64,000 bases of DNA from Luteolibacter ambystomatis (GTDB lineage: Bacteria; Verrucomicrobiota; Verrucomicrobiia; Verrucomicrobiales; Akkermansiaceae), in NCBI RefSeq assembly GCF_018137965.1, contig NZ_CP073100.1, positions 2,863,754-2,927,753 of the forward strand. Direction: 5' to 3'. The notes beneath the pieces were generated by a model that was given only the letters and a program-made list of their open reading frames with translations, had not been told where the DNA came from and made no database searches. A program made the position numbers and the translations under genes. Of the stretch, positions 27,501 to 34,734 are shown one piece after another. Each line of letters starts with the position of its first letter. The first letter of the stretch is position 1.

Positions 27501-27888
27501 GGACCCCGATCACGATGGCATCCCGAACGGCGTGGAATACGTGCTGGGTGGCAATCCCGCCACCGGCATGGATCAGGCCAAGATGCCGACGCTGGCTCTG
27601 GTCAACACCGATCCGGATGGCGCGGGTTCCGCTCCTGCGGGTGACTACGTCCTCTTCACCTTCCGCCGCACCTCGGCCTCCGCAGCCGCCGGAGTGGGCG
27701 CCGGGTGCGAGTTCGATGCCGACCTGACGGGCACCTGGACCACCGCCGTGGGAGCCTCCGGAGTGGTGCAGAACGTCACCCCGGACGGCTTCGGCACGGG
27801 CGTGGACAAGGTCGAGGTTTACGTCCCGAAAGCCACCTGGCAGGTCGCGGGCAAGCTCTTCGCCCGTCTGCGCGTGACGGTTCCCTGA
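21598..27888 (+). CDS. Giant secreted autotransporter-associated beta-strand repeat protein (P2)
   Basis: 2096 residues from the ATG at 21598, which begins a signal peptide (MKLNRLNGFLRRFVSLLTVP, to AAHGA). Most of the protein is PATR-type beta-strand repeat sequence (NTYTGTTTINAGTLVLGN, GANTYTGGTTINGGVLAF, GASTYTGATAVNAGTLIV). Two larger units repeat an ILFNYTG or FLKYGTH element, a YRSA-like element, a Trp motif (LTWNGTTDGQWDVG near residue 777; KVWAGVAGNTTWDTG near 1475) and a GDxVxFxD element before the next set of PATR repeats. There is no autotransporter barrel. The C-terminal module has GADPDHDGIPNGVEYVLGG, a beta-domain and the terminus KLFARLRVTVP, the same tail as P1. It is likely surface-exposed or released. 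Confidence 0.9.
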   Translation: MKLNRLNGFLRRFVSLLTVPAVVITFLGGAAHGANRYWDGGTVNIAANGDGASGGTAGNWDTTLTNWDQGSGLAHVAWNNASLDSAFFAGTAGTVTLTAPVTAGSLTFTTSGYTLAGTNALTLGGTTATITTSTLNTAGTTTISAPIAGALTGGLTIASNGDMSATGAGASGLGVRLSGTNTFTGDITVTSGLLSYTTDAALGNAANNIILNGGGLLDSSVNQTITRNITVGAAGGIFRTYGAAVATVNGILSGSGAFGRTDGGTVVFNGNNTFTGVFTSNSSCATIFAGSNPATTYNVNGGSIVVGNNGTSGSLASGSVMNLANGTSLFVRRIDAVTATGILPATINIAGATSKFEYNPNSATATMSFDQDFGTDATKGYFRVSGGTLSLASGTDIVVDTVSTGLQTASNVGRLELLSGSTITTRAFNLGETGSNSGVVTQYAGSTATILSGNLGFRLGHWTNGVNPGNVYNLLGGTLDATALAANAGNERFVNIGWDGQADMTVGGGASAALLKASGIQIDANGDTAFNDTLTLSTNGTAEVGALGINSGSVNDRLVLNGGTLRTTADATWSPAITANASTTSVFDTNNFTVTVPSNIGGTGTISLPTNSGSLILTTTGTQTVSAGFADTLTIRKQGAGTTVLSGTSTHTGALTVEAGRLDNTGTLGSTVTVNSGTSIGGEGVFNGDVYFNSGSKFMVDPVTSAAPTFHYVSLSGQPVVSFTSVPVQSQTPITLFNYTGGVIGSIFTDLFLPTLRNPVLTDTGTSVTLSFTNQNLTWNGTTDGQWDVGTSLRWNAGETDAFYTGDAVTFDDTGSNAAVTLAGEILPSSVTVNASTKAYAFGGTGYIGGTGGITKSGTASLTLGTPNTYTGTTTINAGTLVLGNPGALGSSAGATTIASGATLDAGGQDLTSASESITVGGSGVGGAGALVNTGATRCFLPKVTLSSDTTVNIASGKSLAIGQNAGNAAALGTLSLGSNTLIKNGPGDLMLNGVNVTSGNITVNAGSLTLMRGYTTGAGEVNFGQQPTTLAGTGTLTINSGATVTTNRWGAALTISMPITMNGGTLGSTWPGPNGATISSPINLAATSSVNFTGGYGVGTLSGVISGPGTLNTNSDTVILTGANTYTGGTTINGGVLAFNSGSLATTGALTMNGGTLRWNGTHAQDISSRVVMVAAKAAAFDTNANNVTFASPLGTGNTAAITKYGAGTLTIAPVNNYTGGTNVEAGVLSVSAIADGSGSSSIGTTGGTANYVGVNNGSTFQYTGSTNATTTRTLWVDRGAGAIIDIARTGATLTWTPGGGTRSMPLVKTGTGTLLMNGAFTGTATVTVNAGTLGLGGANTYTGATTVNAGGTLLLNSTLTSDISVATGGTLGGEGTSANAITLNEGSTLLANFATPSAQLTTTGAVTVNKTTAGVTLQLQNAPTTAGVQAVPFLKYGTHSGGTTNFNTAAYRSASITDDTTNKILTLNYTSDAKVWAGVAGNTTWDTGTSTDWTGADTKFYSGDNVSFTETATSKAVTLTGTLNPSQMTVNNTSAYTFSGSGTITGNGSLTKTGTGTLNLIQTNGHAYTGGTIISGGMIAVGNNTVNNQAATALGTGTVTINAGGKLGLYPGSTGNVYNIPNNLILNGGTIHQEDGHEHFLGTVSVTADSIVEGRWNPKSVWFDGVVSGTSKITVTDGGNGAWVAFTNPFNSFSGTLALGSSNVNVVAKDNTTLQFATVDSGATTAIFQVAATNAVPNVTVAGLKGTAAAKVINADATARTLTVNNTADNTFAGSIGDGTANGNLLSLVKSGSASLTLGGASTYTGATAVNAGTLIVNAANASSATTVATGATLKGTGTLAGSLAVTGTVAPGNNAVGTLTAASATISGTYACEVNGTNADKLAVTGALTLSPGATLAITATSPTANSYVIATYTGSVPAFTTTTGLPSGFSVDYSTPGQIRLVQSGFTGWVSGFGLSGGDAAVGADPDHDGIPNGVEYVLGGNPATGMDQAKMPTLALVNTDPDGAGSAPAGDYVLFTFRRTSASAAAGVGAGCEFDADLTGTWTTAVGASGVVQNVTPDGFGTGVDKVEVYVPKATWQVAGKLFARLRVTVP

Positions 27889-27912
27889 TTTGTTTTTTGT
27901 GGAAGATGCAGC

Positions 27913-27942
27913 AAAGCCGCGGAGGGAAACCTCCGCGGCTTT
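27913..27942 (+). terminator. Rho-independent terminator of P2
   Basis: A perfect 13-bp stem AAAGCCGCGGAGG / CCTCCGCGGCTTT closes on a GAAA tetraloop, 25 bp past the P2 stop. The descending arm ends in CTTTCTC. Confidence 0.85.
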
Positions 27943-27987
27943 CTCATGCCCGGATGCGACGACACGGCACCTTCGCAGATTCGCCGA

Positions 27988-28242
27988 TCACCTGATCCGT
28001 GTCCACACGCGATGACTTCCAGTGGCATCCGTCATCACTTGAGGCTCGAAGACCCAGTCTTCCGGCACCTCCATCTTGTAGGCCGCATCGTCGAAGGGAT
28101 TCGCGGCACCGGGTTCGTGTCCGGGTTGAAAGGTCACCGCCTCCACTCCGCCGCGCCATTCCGGACAGTCTTCCTCCCGCAGGTAATCCCCCGGCGAGCA
28201 ATCGTCGGGACTGGTACGGCGGTGCTGCAGAGGAAAAGACAT
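27988..28242 (-). CDS. Small acidic hypothetical protein
   Basis: 84 residues from the ATG at 28242 (MSFPLQHRRTSPDDCSPGDY). The frame extends to 28308 but the added sequence is not coding-like. The protein is rich in Asp, Glu and Pro, with WRGGVEAVTFQPGHEPGAAN and KMEVPEDWVFEPQVM. It has no signal peptide or membrane segment. I recognise no family. It is convergent with P2, close to the P2 terminator. Moderate confidence rests on amino-acid composition and the absence of any better frame. Confidence 0.5.
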   Translation of the reverse strand: MSFPLQHRRTSPDDCSPGDYLREEDCPEWRGGVEAVTFQPGHEPGAANPFDDAAYKMEVPEDWVFEPQVMTDATGSHRVWTRIR

Positions 28243-28750
28243 CCGTAAAGATAGTACGACTTTTCCGCTCCAGCAACACGCCCGCCCGGAGCCGTTAAAT
28301 GCATGCATATCTCATTCATTTTAAAGCCTTTCTTCTTGCAGCCACGGGCTTTTCCCGCGATAGGAAGGCTCGCTGGCGAATAAGTCGCGTCCGGCTGCCT
28401 CGATCCTTTCGAGATGGCAGTGTCTGGATGGGATGGAAGTGCCGCGATCGTTGCAAATCGCAGTCAATTTTAGCCATTTACTCCTCCACACGACCGCCCT
28501 GCCGCTGAGGTGAGCTAAATCTCCATAGCCCGGAGAGACGAATCCTTTGATTCTGCGTGATCTTGCGTGAGCCGTGCCCATCGGCATGGATATTCGTCTC
28601 AATTCGAGTCGCCCAAATGGCTTTCATAGGGGCGAGTAGGGCAAGTGACGATTTTTCATACCTACAACGTAAATACTCATCGAGTTGACAGGCGGCCTGC
28701 TGGAAGGGTCCTGTACCGTTGTTCTTTGTTTGTCCTCGTTCTCTTGCACC
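28243..28750. other. Intergenic region upstream of the A1-E1 pair
   Basis: About 510 bp. Short frames here have no coding character. A palindromic GCATGC occurs at about 28300, and the AT-rich stretch around 28640-28690 is the likely promoter zone for A1. No RNA gene was recognised. Confidence 0.4.
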
Positions 28751-31700
28751 ATGAAATCCGTCCAAAAATGCGCAGCCGTGCCGCTGGCTCACGCCATGTC
28801 GGCTTCTAAAATCGATAGGATGAGATCCGGCTTCTCGCTGGTAATCACCCTGATGATGATGGTCCTGCTGGCGACCCTTGCCCTCGGCCTGTTGTCCCTG
28901 AGTTCCGTGACCCTGCGGAGCACCCAGGCCGGAACCAACATGGCCATCGCCCGCTCGAATGCCCGGCTGGCCCTCGCCATCGCCCTCGGGCAGCTCCAGC
29001 GAACCACCGGCCCCGACCAGCGGGTGACGGCACGGGCGGAGATTCTGGAAAAGACCGCCAAGCTCAACCCGGAGCGCCGCTTCATGACCGGCGTGTGGGG
29101 CAGCTCGAAGTGGGATCCCACCCGCCCGGATGACAAGACTTTCGTGGAGTGGCTGGTGTCCACCATCCCCGGCACCGAAGACCCGGCCGTCACCAGCTTC
29201 GCCGCCACGGCGCTGGGCGATGACAAGACCGTCGCAACAATCGTCGGCACCGGCTCGGTGGCGTCACCGGACGAACAGGTGAAGGCGCGCCTGGTGGACA
29301 TTCATGCGAACGGCAAGGTTTCCGGTCGCTACGCCTACGTCACCTTCGACAACAACGTGAAAGCGGATTTCGCGACCGGCGGCACGATCCCGGACGACAC
29401 GCTCGCCAAACTGAGCCGGCTGTCCGCCGCACCGCGCGCCGCTATCGACCTTTACGGGCTGGCCGAACTGAAGGACGCCGCCTCGAAATCCACCAAGACC
29501 CTCGTGACCTGGAACACCAGCGCGGCGGCCTTTCCCGGCAACAACGGCATCGTGCCACGCAGTACCTTCCATGATGGAACGGCGAACACACTCTCGCTCT
29601 TCACGGATGTGCGCAACGGCGGCATGCGCGCCGACCTGTCCTCCGCCTTCGAGCAGGAGATCGGCGATTTCAACGCCATCAATGAATTCCACAATTCCGG
29701 GGAAACCAACGACACGTCGTTCTACAGCACGGTGGGCACGGCCTACAACGCGCCGGAATTCTACAAGGGAGCGAAGCTGGGCTACCTCTACGAGATCCCG
29801 GTGGGTGGCAGCAACCGCCTGCGCGGCCCGACGTGGGACCTGCTGCGCAATCACTACCGCCTCTACAAGCGCGACCATGAGGCGCTCTCCTGGCCGCGCG
29901 CCATCACCGTGGGGACCGACACCTTCGCGGCACGCGGCGAGATGCCGATGAGCTACTCGTCCGGCCTCAACCAGACAAATGGCAACTACTCGTGGCGGGC
30001 CAGTCCCGGCGTCCTCTACTCGAAAGCCAGCAAGGGAACCTATCAGAGCATGAACCTGCTCGAGCAGCCCTACAACGCGGCCGCCTCGCTGACCGGCCCG
30101 ATCAACCGGCCGACGGCGGAACGCATCGCCCCCGTGGTGACACGCTTCACCCTCGCGCTGGGACTTGTGAAGCGCTACAACAGCGGCGTGGAGGAACTGG
30201 GGGTTTCGTTCGATCCCTACGTCACCGTTCTCAATCCCTACAACGTGCCGATCGCGTTCGACTCCTTCGGCATGTTCATCAGCAAGATGAATCCGGTGCG
30301 CCTGACGGTGAACTACACCGACGCGGACACCGGCACGCAGAAGGTGGCCAACGTGGTCCTTTCCGCCAACTACTACACCCAGGGATCGCTCTCGATGCGG
30401 ATGCCGGTGAAAAGCTCCCCCTATGTGCTCCAGGCCGGAGAGGTGAAGACCATCAGCCCCGAGCGCGTGGACAAGAGCGTGGTGGACCAGGTGATCAAGT
30501 ATTCCGGCATCACGCCGATCCACGGCACCTTCGACTACAACGAAGGCTCCGGCATCGTCGCCACCGGACAGACCCCGATCAAGGTGAAGACCGGAACCCA
30601 GGTCACGCTCGAGATCCGCGGCCGCACGTCCGGCGATACCGAGTTGGACCACATGATCTTCTCGCTCTACTACGGGAAGAACCACAGCGGCACCACCCGC
30701 AACCTGGATACCGATGTTCCGCCGACCAACAACATGTTCGCGGACACGGATATCTTCGACGATCCCTTCGTGACGAAGGTGAGCTTCGCCACCCATGACA
30801 ACAGCAGCATGGGCAGCCTCTTCGTCAGCCGCACCGTGAACTACTCGCAGGTGCCGAACGCGGGCCAGGTGGGCCTCTCCGTGGGCGCGCTGGACATCCG
30901 CATGAAGAACACCTCGGACGACGTGCCGGTGTTCACCGCCTTCAACCCGCGCTCCGCGGCGGTCGATCCCCGCGACTACAGCGGCGGCGACCGTGTCGGC
31001 CCGGGCTGGGATCTGAAACTCTCCCCGATCACGGACATCTCCCAGCTCCAGCTCGCCACCGATCCGGCGGGCCACGGGATGTGGGGTGGCGGTGTCGTCG
31101 CTCCGAACGGCGAGAGCAAGGTGGTGCTCTATGAAGTGCCGCGCGTGCCGATGACCTCGCCCGCGCAGTTCCAGCATGCGGATACCTCGGTCACTTCGTC
31201 CGGAGGTTCCCGCCACATCGGCAACTCTTTCCCGAACGCGGGCATTGCCTCCTCCACCGACATCCAGGGCCGCCGGGCGCTGGTGAACAACTTCGCCAAT
31301 GTGGGGCCGCAGAGTCTTGCGGACGCAAGCTGGGCGGGCAACGAGGCGATCTGGGACCGCTACTTCTTCAGCAGCCTGAACTACGGCACCGCTCCGCTCG
31401 CGGGCGGCATAGGCCCGCGCTACCGCTCGCTGGACGAGGCTGCGGAGGCGGTGGTGGATGCGAAGGACGGCAGGGACAGTCCGTTCTTCAATCCCGCGAT
31501 GAGGTATCTCGATTGGGACCACAGCTCGCGTGCCACCCGCATCGCCGAGGTCAAGGACTACTCGACCATCGCCATGCACCTGGCGATCCAAGGCGGATTC
31601 AACATCAACTCCACCTCGGTGCGCGCGTGGAAGGCGATGCTCGGTTCCCTGCGCAACCAGGACGTGCCAAGCGTCAGCGGCGGCGGCGTGTCCTATTCGA

Positions 31701-32407
31701 AGACCAGCCAACCGAGCGGTACCGGACGCTATGCGATGCCGGAAAGCCCGGACTCCGGTATCTGGAGCGGCTATCGTTCCCTGTCCGATGACGAGATCGA
31801 CAAGCTGGCCACGGCGATGGTCGCGCAGGTGAAAGCCCGCGGTCCCTTCATGGGTCTCGCCGACTTCGTGAACCGCCGCCTCACCAGCGGCTCGAAGAAC
31901 GGCTATGAAACCGGAGCCCTCGGCGCGATGCAGATGGCGATCGAGGAAGCCGGACTCAACGGCAGCGTGAAGGGCGGCAAGGACTCCACCTTCGGCAGCA
32001 TGGAGCACCGCACGATCAACGTGGGTTCCCGCTCGATGACGGTCTCCACCGCGACCGGCGCGCCGCAGTATCTGATGCAGGCGGACATCCTCAGCCAGAT
32101 CGGCGCGAAGATTACCGCACGCTCGGATACCTTCACCATCCGCACCCAAGGGCAGGCCGTGGACACGGAGGGTAATGTGGCGGCTTCCGCCTGGTGCGAG
32201 GCGATCGTCCAACGCACACCGGAGTGGACTGTGCCGACGACCGAGAAGCCCTACAAGCCGGCCACCAGCTATCCCTCGGCCTCGAACAACGGCAATCCCC
32301 TGCTCACCCGCTGGCAGCCGAATACCAACCTCCCCGCTGCCGACCAGAAATTCGGCCGCGTCTTCCAGATCGTTTCCTTCCGCTGGCTGAAGCAAAGCGA
32401 AGTCTGA
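28751..32407 (+). CDS. Verru_Chthon cassette protein A paralogue (A1), GspK-like pseudopilin candidate
   Basis: 1218 residues from the ATG at 28751. A TTG at 28685 and ATGs at 28796 and 28820 are in frame. The N-terminus carries a type IV prepilin signal, RSG (Gly27) then FSLVITLMMMVLLATLALGL. Position 5 of the mature helix is Ile, not the usual Glu. The long middle is a beta-rich extracytoplasmic region (FDPYVTVLNPYNVPIAFDSF). The C-terminal ~270 residues resemble GspK: FNINSTSVRAWKAMLGSLRN (near residue 950), ARGPFMGLADFVNRRL (near 1027), TARSDTFTIRTQGQ (near 1122), then AWCEAIVQRTPEW. Known family: Verru_Chthon cassette protein A. The pseudopilus role is inferred. It is followed after 44 bp by its partner gene E1. 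No B, C or D genes are adjacent. Confidence 0.88.
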   Translation: MKSVQKCAAVPLAHAMSASKIDRMRSGFSLVITLMMMVLLATLALGLLSLSSVTLRSTQAGTNMAIARSNARLALAIALGQLQRTTGPDQRVTARAEILEKTAKLNPERRFMTGVWGSSKWDPTRPDDKTFVEWLVSTIPGTEDPAVTSFAATALGDDKTVATIVGTGSVASPDEQVKARLVDIHANGKVSGRYAYVTFDNNVKADFATGGTIPDDTLAKLSRLSAAPRAAIDLYGLAELKDAASKSTKTLVTWNTSAAAFPGNNGIVPRSTFHDGTANTLSLFTDVRNGGMRADLSSAFEQEIGDFNAINEFHNSGETNDTSFYSTVGTAYNAPEFYKGAKLGYLYEIPVGGSNRLRGPTWDLLRNHYRLYKRDHEALSWPRAITVGTDTFAARGEMPMSYSSGLNQTNGNYSWRASPGVLYSKASKGTYQSMNLLEQPYNAAASLTGPINRPTAERIAPVVTRFTLALGLVKRYNSGVEELGVSFDPYVTVLNPYNVPIAFDSFGMFISKMNPVRLTVNYTDADTGTQKVANVVLSANYYTQGSLSMRMPVKSSPYVLQAGEVKTISPERVDKSVVDQVIKYSGITPIHGTFDYNEGSGIVATGQTPIKVKTGTQVTLEIRGRTSGDTELDHMIFSLYYGKNHSGTTRNLDTDVPPTNNMFADTDIFDDPFVTKVSFATHDNSSMGSLFVSRTVNYSQVPNAGQVGLSVGALDIRMKNTSDDVPVFTAFNPRSAAVDPRDYSGGDRVGPGWDLKLSPITDISQLQLATDPAGHGMWGGGVVAPNGESKVVLYEVPRVPMTSPAQFQHADTSVTSSGGSRHIGNSFPNAGIASSTDIQGRRALVNNFANVGPQSLADASWAGNEAIWDRYFFSSLNYGTAPLAGGIGPRYRSLDEAAEAVVDAKDGRDSPFFNPAMRYLDWDHSSRATRIAEVKDYSTIAMHLAIQGGFNINSTSVRAWKAMLGSLRNQDVPSVSGGGVSYSKTSQPSGTGRYAMPESPDSGIWSGYRSLSDDEIDKLATAMVAQVKARGPFMGLADFVNRRLTSGSKNGYETGALGAMQMAIEEAGLNGSVKGGKDSTFGSMEHRTINVGSRSMTVSTATGAPQYLMQADILSQIGAKITARSDTFTIRTQGQAVDTEGNVAASAWCEAIVQRTPEWTVPTTEKPYKPATSYPSASNNGNPLLTRWQPNTNLPAADQKFGRVFQIVSFRWLKQSEV

Positions 32408-32451
32408 TCGATCCGGATCTTCCCGAAACCAACCTTTTCCATTTCATTCCC

Positions 32452-33183
32452 ATGTTCCGTCCTCTCATCCCCGGCCTCATCGCCGCGCTCTGCCCTCTCC
32501 TTCTCCACGCCCAGGACGCGCCCGCCGCAGGCTCGCCTGCGACCGAGGAAGCGAAAACCAAGGGCCTGAAGTTCCAGGTCTCCGCGTGGGGCGACTGGAG
32601 CGGCGCACCGTTGTTCGCGCAGGTCGAAGCGAAAAAATACACCCAGCTCAAGATCGCAGACATGGCCTTGACCGAGGCCATGCCCTTCAAGCGCGAAGAA
32701 GGCATCACGCTGTATGAAAAGGTGGAGGCGAAGGACGGGAAGGAAGAGGGCTACAAGCCGAAGTTCCACGTCACGGTACCTGCTGACATCAAGACACCGC
32801 TGGTGTTGCTGCTACCGGGCAAGGACAAGCAGATGATCCCGCGGGTCTATGAGCTCGATCCTTCGGGATATCCGGCCGGTGCGTATCGCTTCGTCAACCT
32901 CAGCCCGATCCCGGTGCTGGCCACGGTGAACGAAACCCGCACCACCGTGCCGCCGAACGGCGACAAGATCGTGAACCGCTCGCCAAAGGCGGATGAACGC
33001 GTGCAGATCACCGGCACGGTGATGGGCCAGGACGGAGTGCCGCAGAAACTGTTCTCGACCATGGCCATCAACCGCACGACCAAGCGCATGATGATGTTCT
33101 TCTATCCCGCCACCACCACAGCGGACAGCGCCACGCTGATGTGCCGCAGTCTGGTGGACTTCGTGGAACCGGCGAAGCCCTGA
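32452..33183 (+). CDS. Small exported partner of protein A (E1)
   Basis: 243 residues from the ATG at 32452, which starts a signal peptide (MFRPLIPGLIAALCPLLLHA). The frame is open upstream inside A1, but only this start is plausible. The mature protein is beta-rich: FHVTVPADIKTPLVLLLPGK, GAYRFVNLSPIPVLATVNET, and TMAINRTTKRMMMFFYPATT. It resembles the gene after A2 (51371-52030) in the same order: a pressure-like LLLP/LVLAP strand, a FVNLS/FINRS element with VLA, and then W/I-x-N-x3-R before an aromatic strand. It follows A1 by 44 bp and is almost certainly co-transcribed. The function is unknown; it is periplasmic by signal peptide. Confidence 0.8.
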   Translation: MFRPLIPGLIAALCPLLLHAQDAPAAGSPATEEAKTKGLKFQVSAWGDWSGAPLFAQVEAKKYTQLKIADMALTEAMPFKREEGITLYEKVEAKDGKEEGYKPKFHVTVPADIKTPLVLLLPGKDKQMIPRVYELDPSGYPAGAYRFVNLSPIPVLATVNETRTTVPPNGDKIVNRSPKADERVQITGTVMGQDGVPQKLFSTMAINRTTKRMMMFFYPATTTADSATLMCRSLVDFVEPAKP

Positions 33184-33207
33184 GCCGGGCAAGGCATCAT
33201 CCGGCGC

Positions 33208-33795
33208 CTACTCCTTTTCCCGCCTCTCAAGGAACCGCTCGATACGCTTGTCCGGCACCAGCCAGATCAGCGCCACGGCGACGTAACAGGCGATGGAAAG
33301 CCACGGCACATGAAATGCCAGCGCCATGCCTGCGATGTAGAACGCCGGTGAGACCTTGCCCTTCCAATCACCACCCACCGCGGCTGCGAGCGGCGAATCC
33401 TTGCCCTGCTGGCGGATGATCGCATTCTGGAGGATGACGTAGGCAATGGCGGCCATGAGCAGCACGAACCCGTAAAGAGCCAGCGGAGCCTCGCCCATAT
33501 GACTCTCCCCCACCCAGCCGGTGGTGAACGGGAACAGGGACAGCCAGAACAGCAGGTGCAGATTCGCCCACAGGATGCCGCCGCTCACACGCCGCGTGAG
33601 GTGCAGCATGTGGTGATGGTTGTTCCAGTAGATGCCCACGTAGATGAAGCTGAGAACATAGCTCAGAAAGACGGGCAGCAGCGGTTTCAACTCCGGAAGC
33701 GTCTCAACATGTGGCACCTTCATCTCCAGCACCATGATGGTGATGATGATCGCAAGGACGCCGTCGCTGAAGGCTTCGAGCCGGTTCTTTTCCAT
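33208..33795 (-). CDS. TMEM175/DUF1211-family potassium channel-like protein
   Basis: 195 residues. The N-terminal motif NRLEAFSDGVLAIIITIMVL contains the RxxxFSD signature (Arg5, Phe9-Ser10-Asp11) of the TMEM175 family, whose members are leak K+ channels in bacteria and lysosomes. About six hydrophobic segments follow, including LLPVFLSYVLSFIYVGIYW, ILWANLHLLFWLSLFPFTTG and a C-terminal pair. His-rich NNHHHMLH in the second or third segment is typical. Length fits single-repeat bacterial members, which assemble as tetramers in the inner membrane. It is convergent with E1, 24 bp apart. Confidence 0.9.
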   Translation of the reverse strand: MEKNRLEAFSDGVLAIIITIMVLEMKVPHVETLPELKPLLPVFLSYVLSFIYVGIYWNNHHHMLHLTRRVSGGILWANLHLLFWLSLFPFTTGWVGESHMGEAPLALYGFVLLMAAIAYVILQNAIIRQQGKDSPLAAAVGGDWKGKVSPAFYIAGMALAFHVPWLSIACYVAVALIWLVPDKRIERFLERREKE

Positions 33796-33953
33796 GCACC
33801 GAGTCTAACGGGAGGCTGCGAGGAGGGCAAATCCCAAGGCCTCCGGGATGAACGAAGGTTTTGGGGAATTGGCGGAGCTATGGAAGCGCGCAGGCAAGGA
33901 GCAGTGGCATCAAATCCTCTGTTGCGGGGGACGTTTCGGGAGTATCGTCACGG

Positions 33954-34532
33954 GTGAAACAGTTTCCCGCATTCTCCGCAGCACTGGCCGCTCTGGCACT
34001 CGCCTCCTGCACCATGCCTGCCGATCCGCCGCCGAAGAGCATGCATGCGCAGCTCAAGACGGCCACGCAGGTGGATGTGAAGCGCTACTCGGGCCGGTGG
34101 TATGAGGTGGCGAGACTCCCGCAGTGGTTCCAGAAGGACTGCGCCTCGGCGACGGCGGATTACTCGCTGAACAAGGACGGCTCGATCAAGGTGGTGAACA
34201 CCTGCATCCAGGCGGATGGCTCGCGCCGCTCGGTGGAAGGACGGGCCGAACCGGCGGATGGCACGAACAGCCGGTTGAAAGTGAGATTCCCCGGAAAGTG
34301 GTATGCGGCGGCCATCCCGGTGCCGAAAGAAGGCAATTACTGGATCATCGATCTGACACCGGACTACCGGCATGCGATCGTGGGCACGCCGGACCGCTGG
34401 ACGCTGTGGTTCCTCTCCCGCTCACCACGGATCTCGAAGCAGGACTTCGCGCGGATGAAGAAGGTGGCGCATGAGCAGGGGTTCGATACAAGCCGGTTGG
34501 TGGTGGATGCCCACACGCGCATCGGCGGATAA
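33954..34532 (+). CDS. blc: Outer-membrane lipoprotein, lipocalin Blc-like
   Basis: 192 residues from the GTG at 33954. This start gives a lipoprotein signal, KQFPAFSAALAALALASC, with the lipobox Cys in LASC. The frame is open further upstream but not coding-like. The mature part is a bacterial lipocalin: the GxW signature lies in YSGRWYEVARLPQWFQ, followed by DYSLNKDGSIKVVNTC, WYAAAIPVP and YWIIDLTPDYRHAIVGTP. Family members bind fatty acids or lysophospholipids at the outer membrane. The gene ends just before a REPIN-like element (34541). Confidence 0.9.
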   Translation: MKQFPAFSAALAALALASCTMPADPPPKSMHAQLKTATQVDVKRYSGRWYEVARLPQWFQKDCASATADYSLNKDGSIKVVNTCIQADGSRRSVEGRAEPADGTNSRLKVRFPGKWYAAAIPVPKEGNYWIIDLTPDYRHAIVGTPDRWTLWFLSRSPRISKQDFARMKKVAHEQGFDTSRLVVDAHTRIGG

Positions 34533-34540
34533 GTTGTGAA

Positions 34541-34734
34541 TTTGGAGTGCGGTGAGCCATCACCGCTTTTGGTACCGGAGAGTCATCGACGGGAGCCCAC
34601 GCAGATGACGGCTGAAAGCTTGCACCACTATGGAGTCAGCCTTGGAACATTGGAGGCGGGCATGGCGAAGGCCGCATATTTCCCGGCGATGACTCGCCTG
34701 CCCTCAAAGCGGTGATGGCTCACCGCACTCCAAA
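34541..34734. repeat. REPIN-like element with perfect 29-bp inverted ends
   Basis: The first and last 29 bases (34541-34569 and 34706-34734) are exact reverse complements. Each end is itself a small hairpin, GCGGTGA-GCCA-TCACCGC, with a GGAGT side. Two inverted REP-type hairpins around a 136-bp core is the layout of REPINs mobilised by RAYT (IS200-like) transposases. The core has no gene. It begins 8 bp after the lipocalin stop. No transposase and no second copy lie in this window. Confidence 0.8.

Noticed and set aside
21520-27513. Long minus-strand frames opposite P2 (811 and 761 codons)
   Set aside because: Shadows of the repetitive P2 gene; Arg/Gly/Ala-rich with no domain.
28321-28602. 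93-codon minus frame in the gap before A1
   Set aside because: Composition is not protein-like and there is no family resemblance.
29264-32395. 1043-codon minus-strand frame
   Set aside because: Antisense to A1, whose prepilin signal and C-terminal blocks are shared with A2.
34541-34734. Insertion sequence at the 29-bp inverted repeats
   Set aside because: The 136-bp core encodes no transposase; a REPIN-like non-autonomous element fits better.
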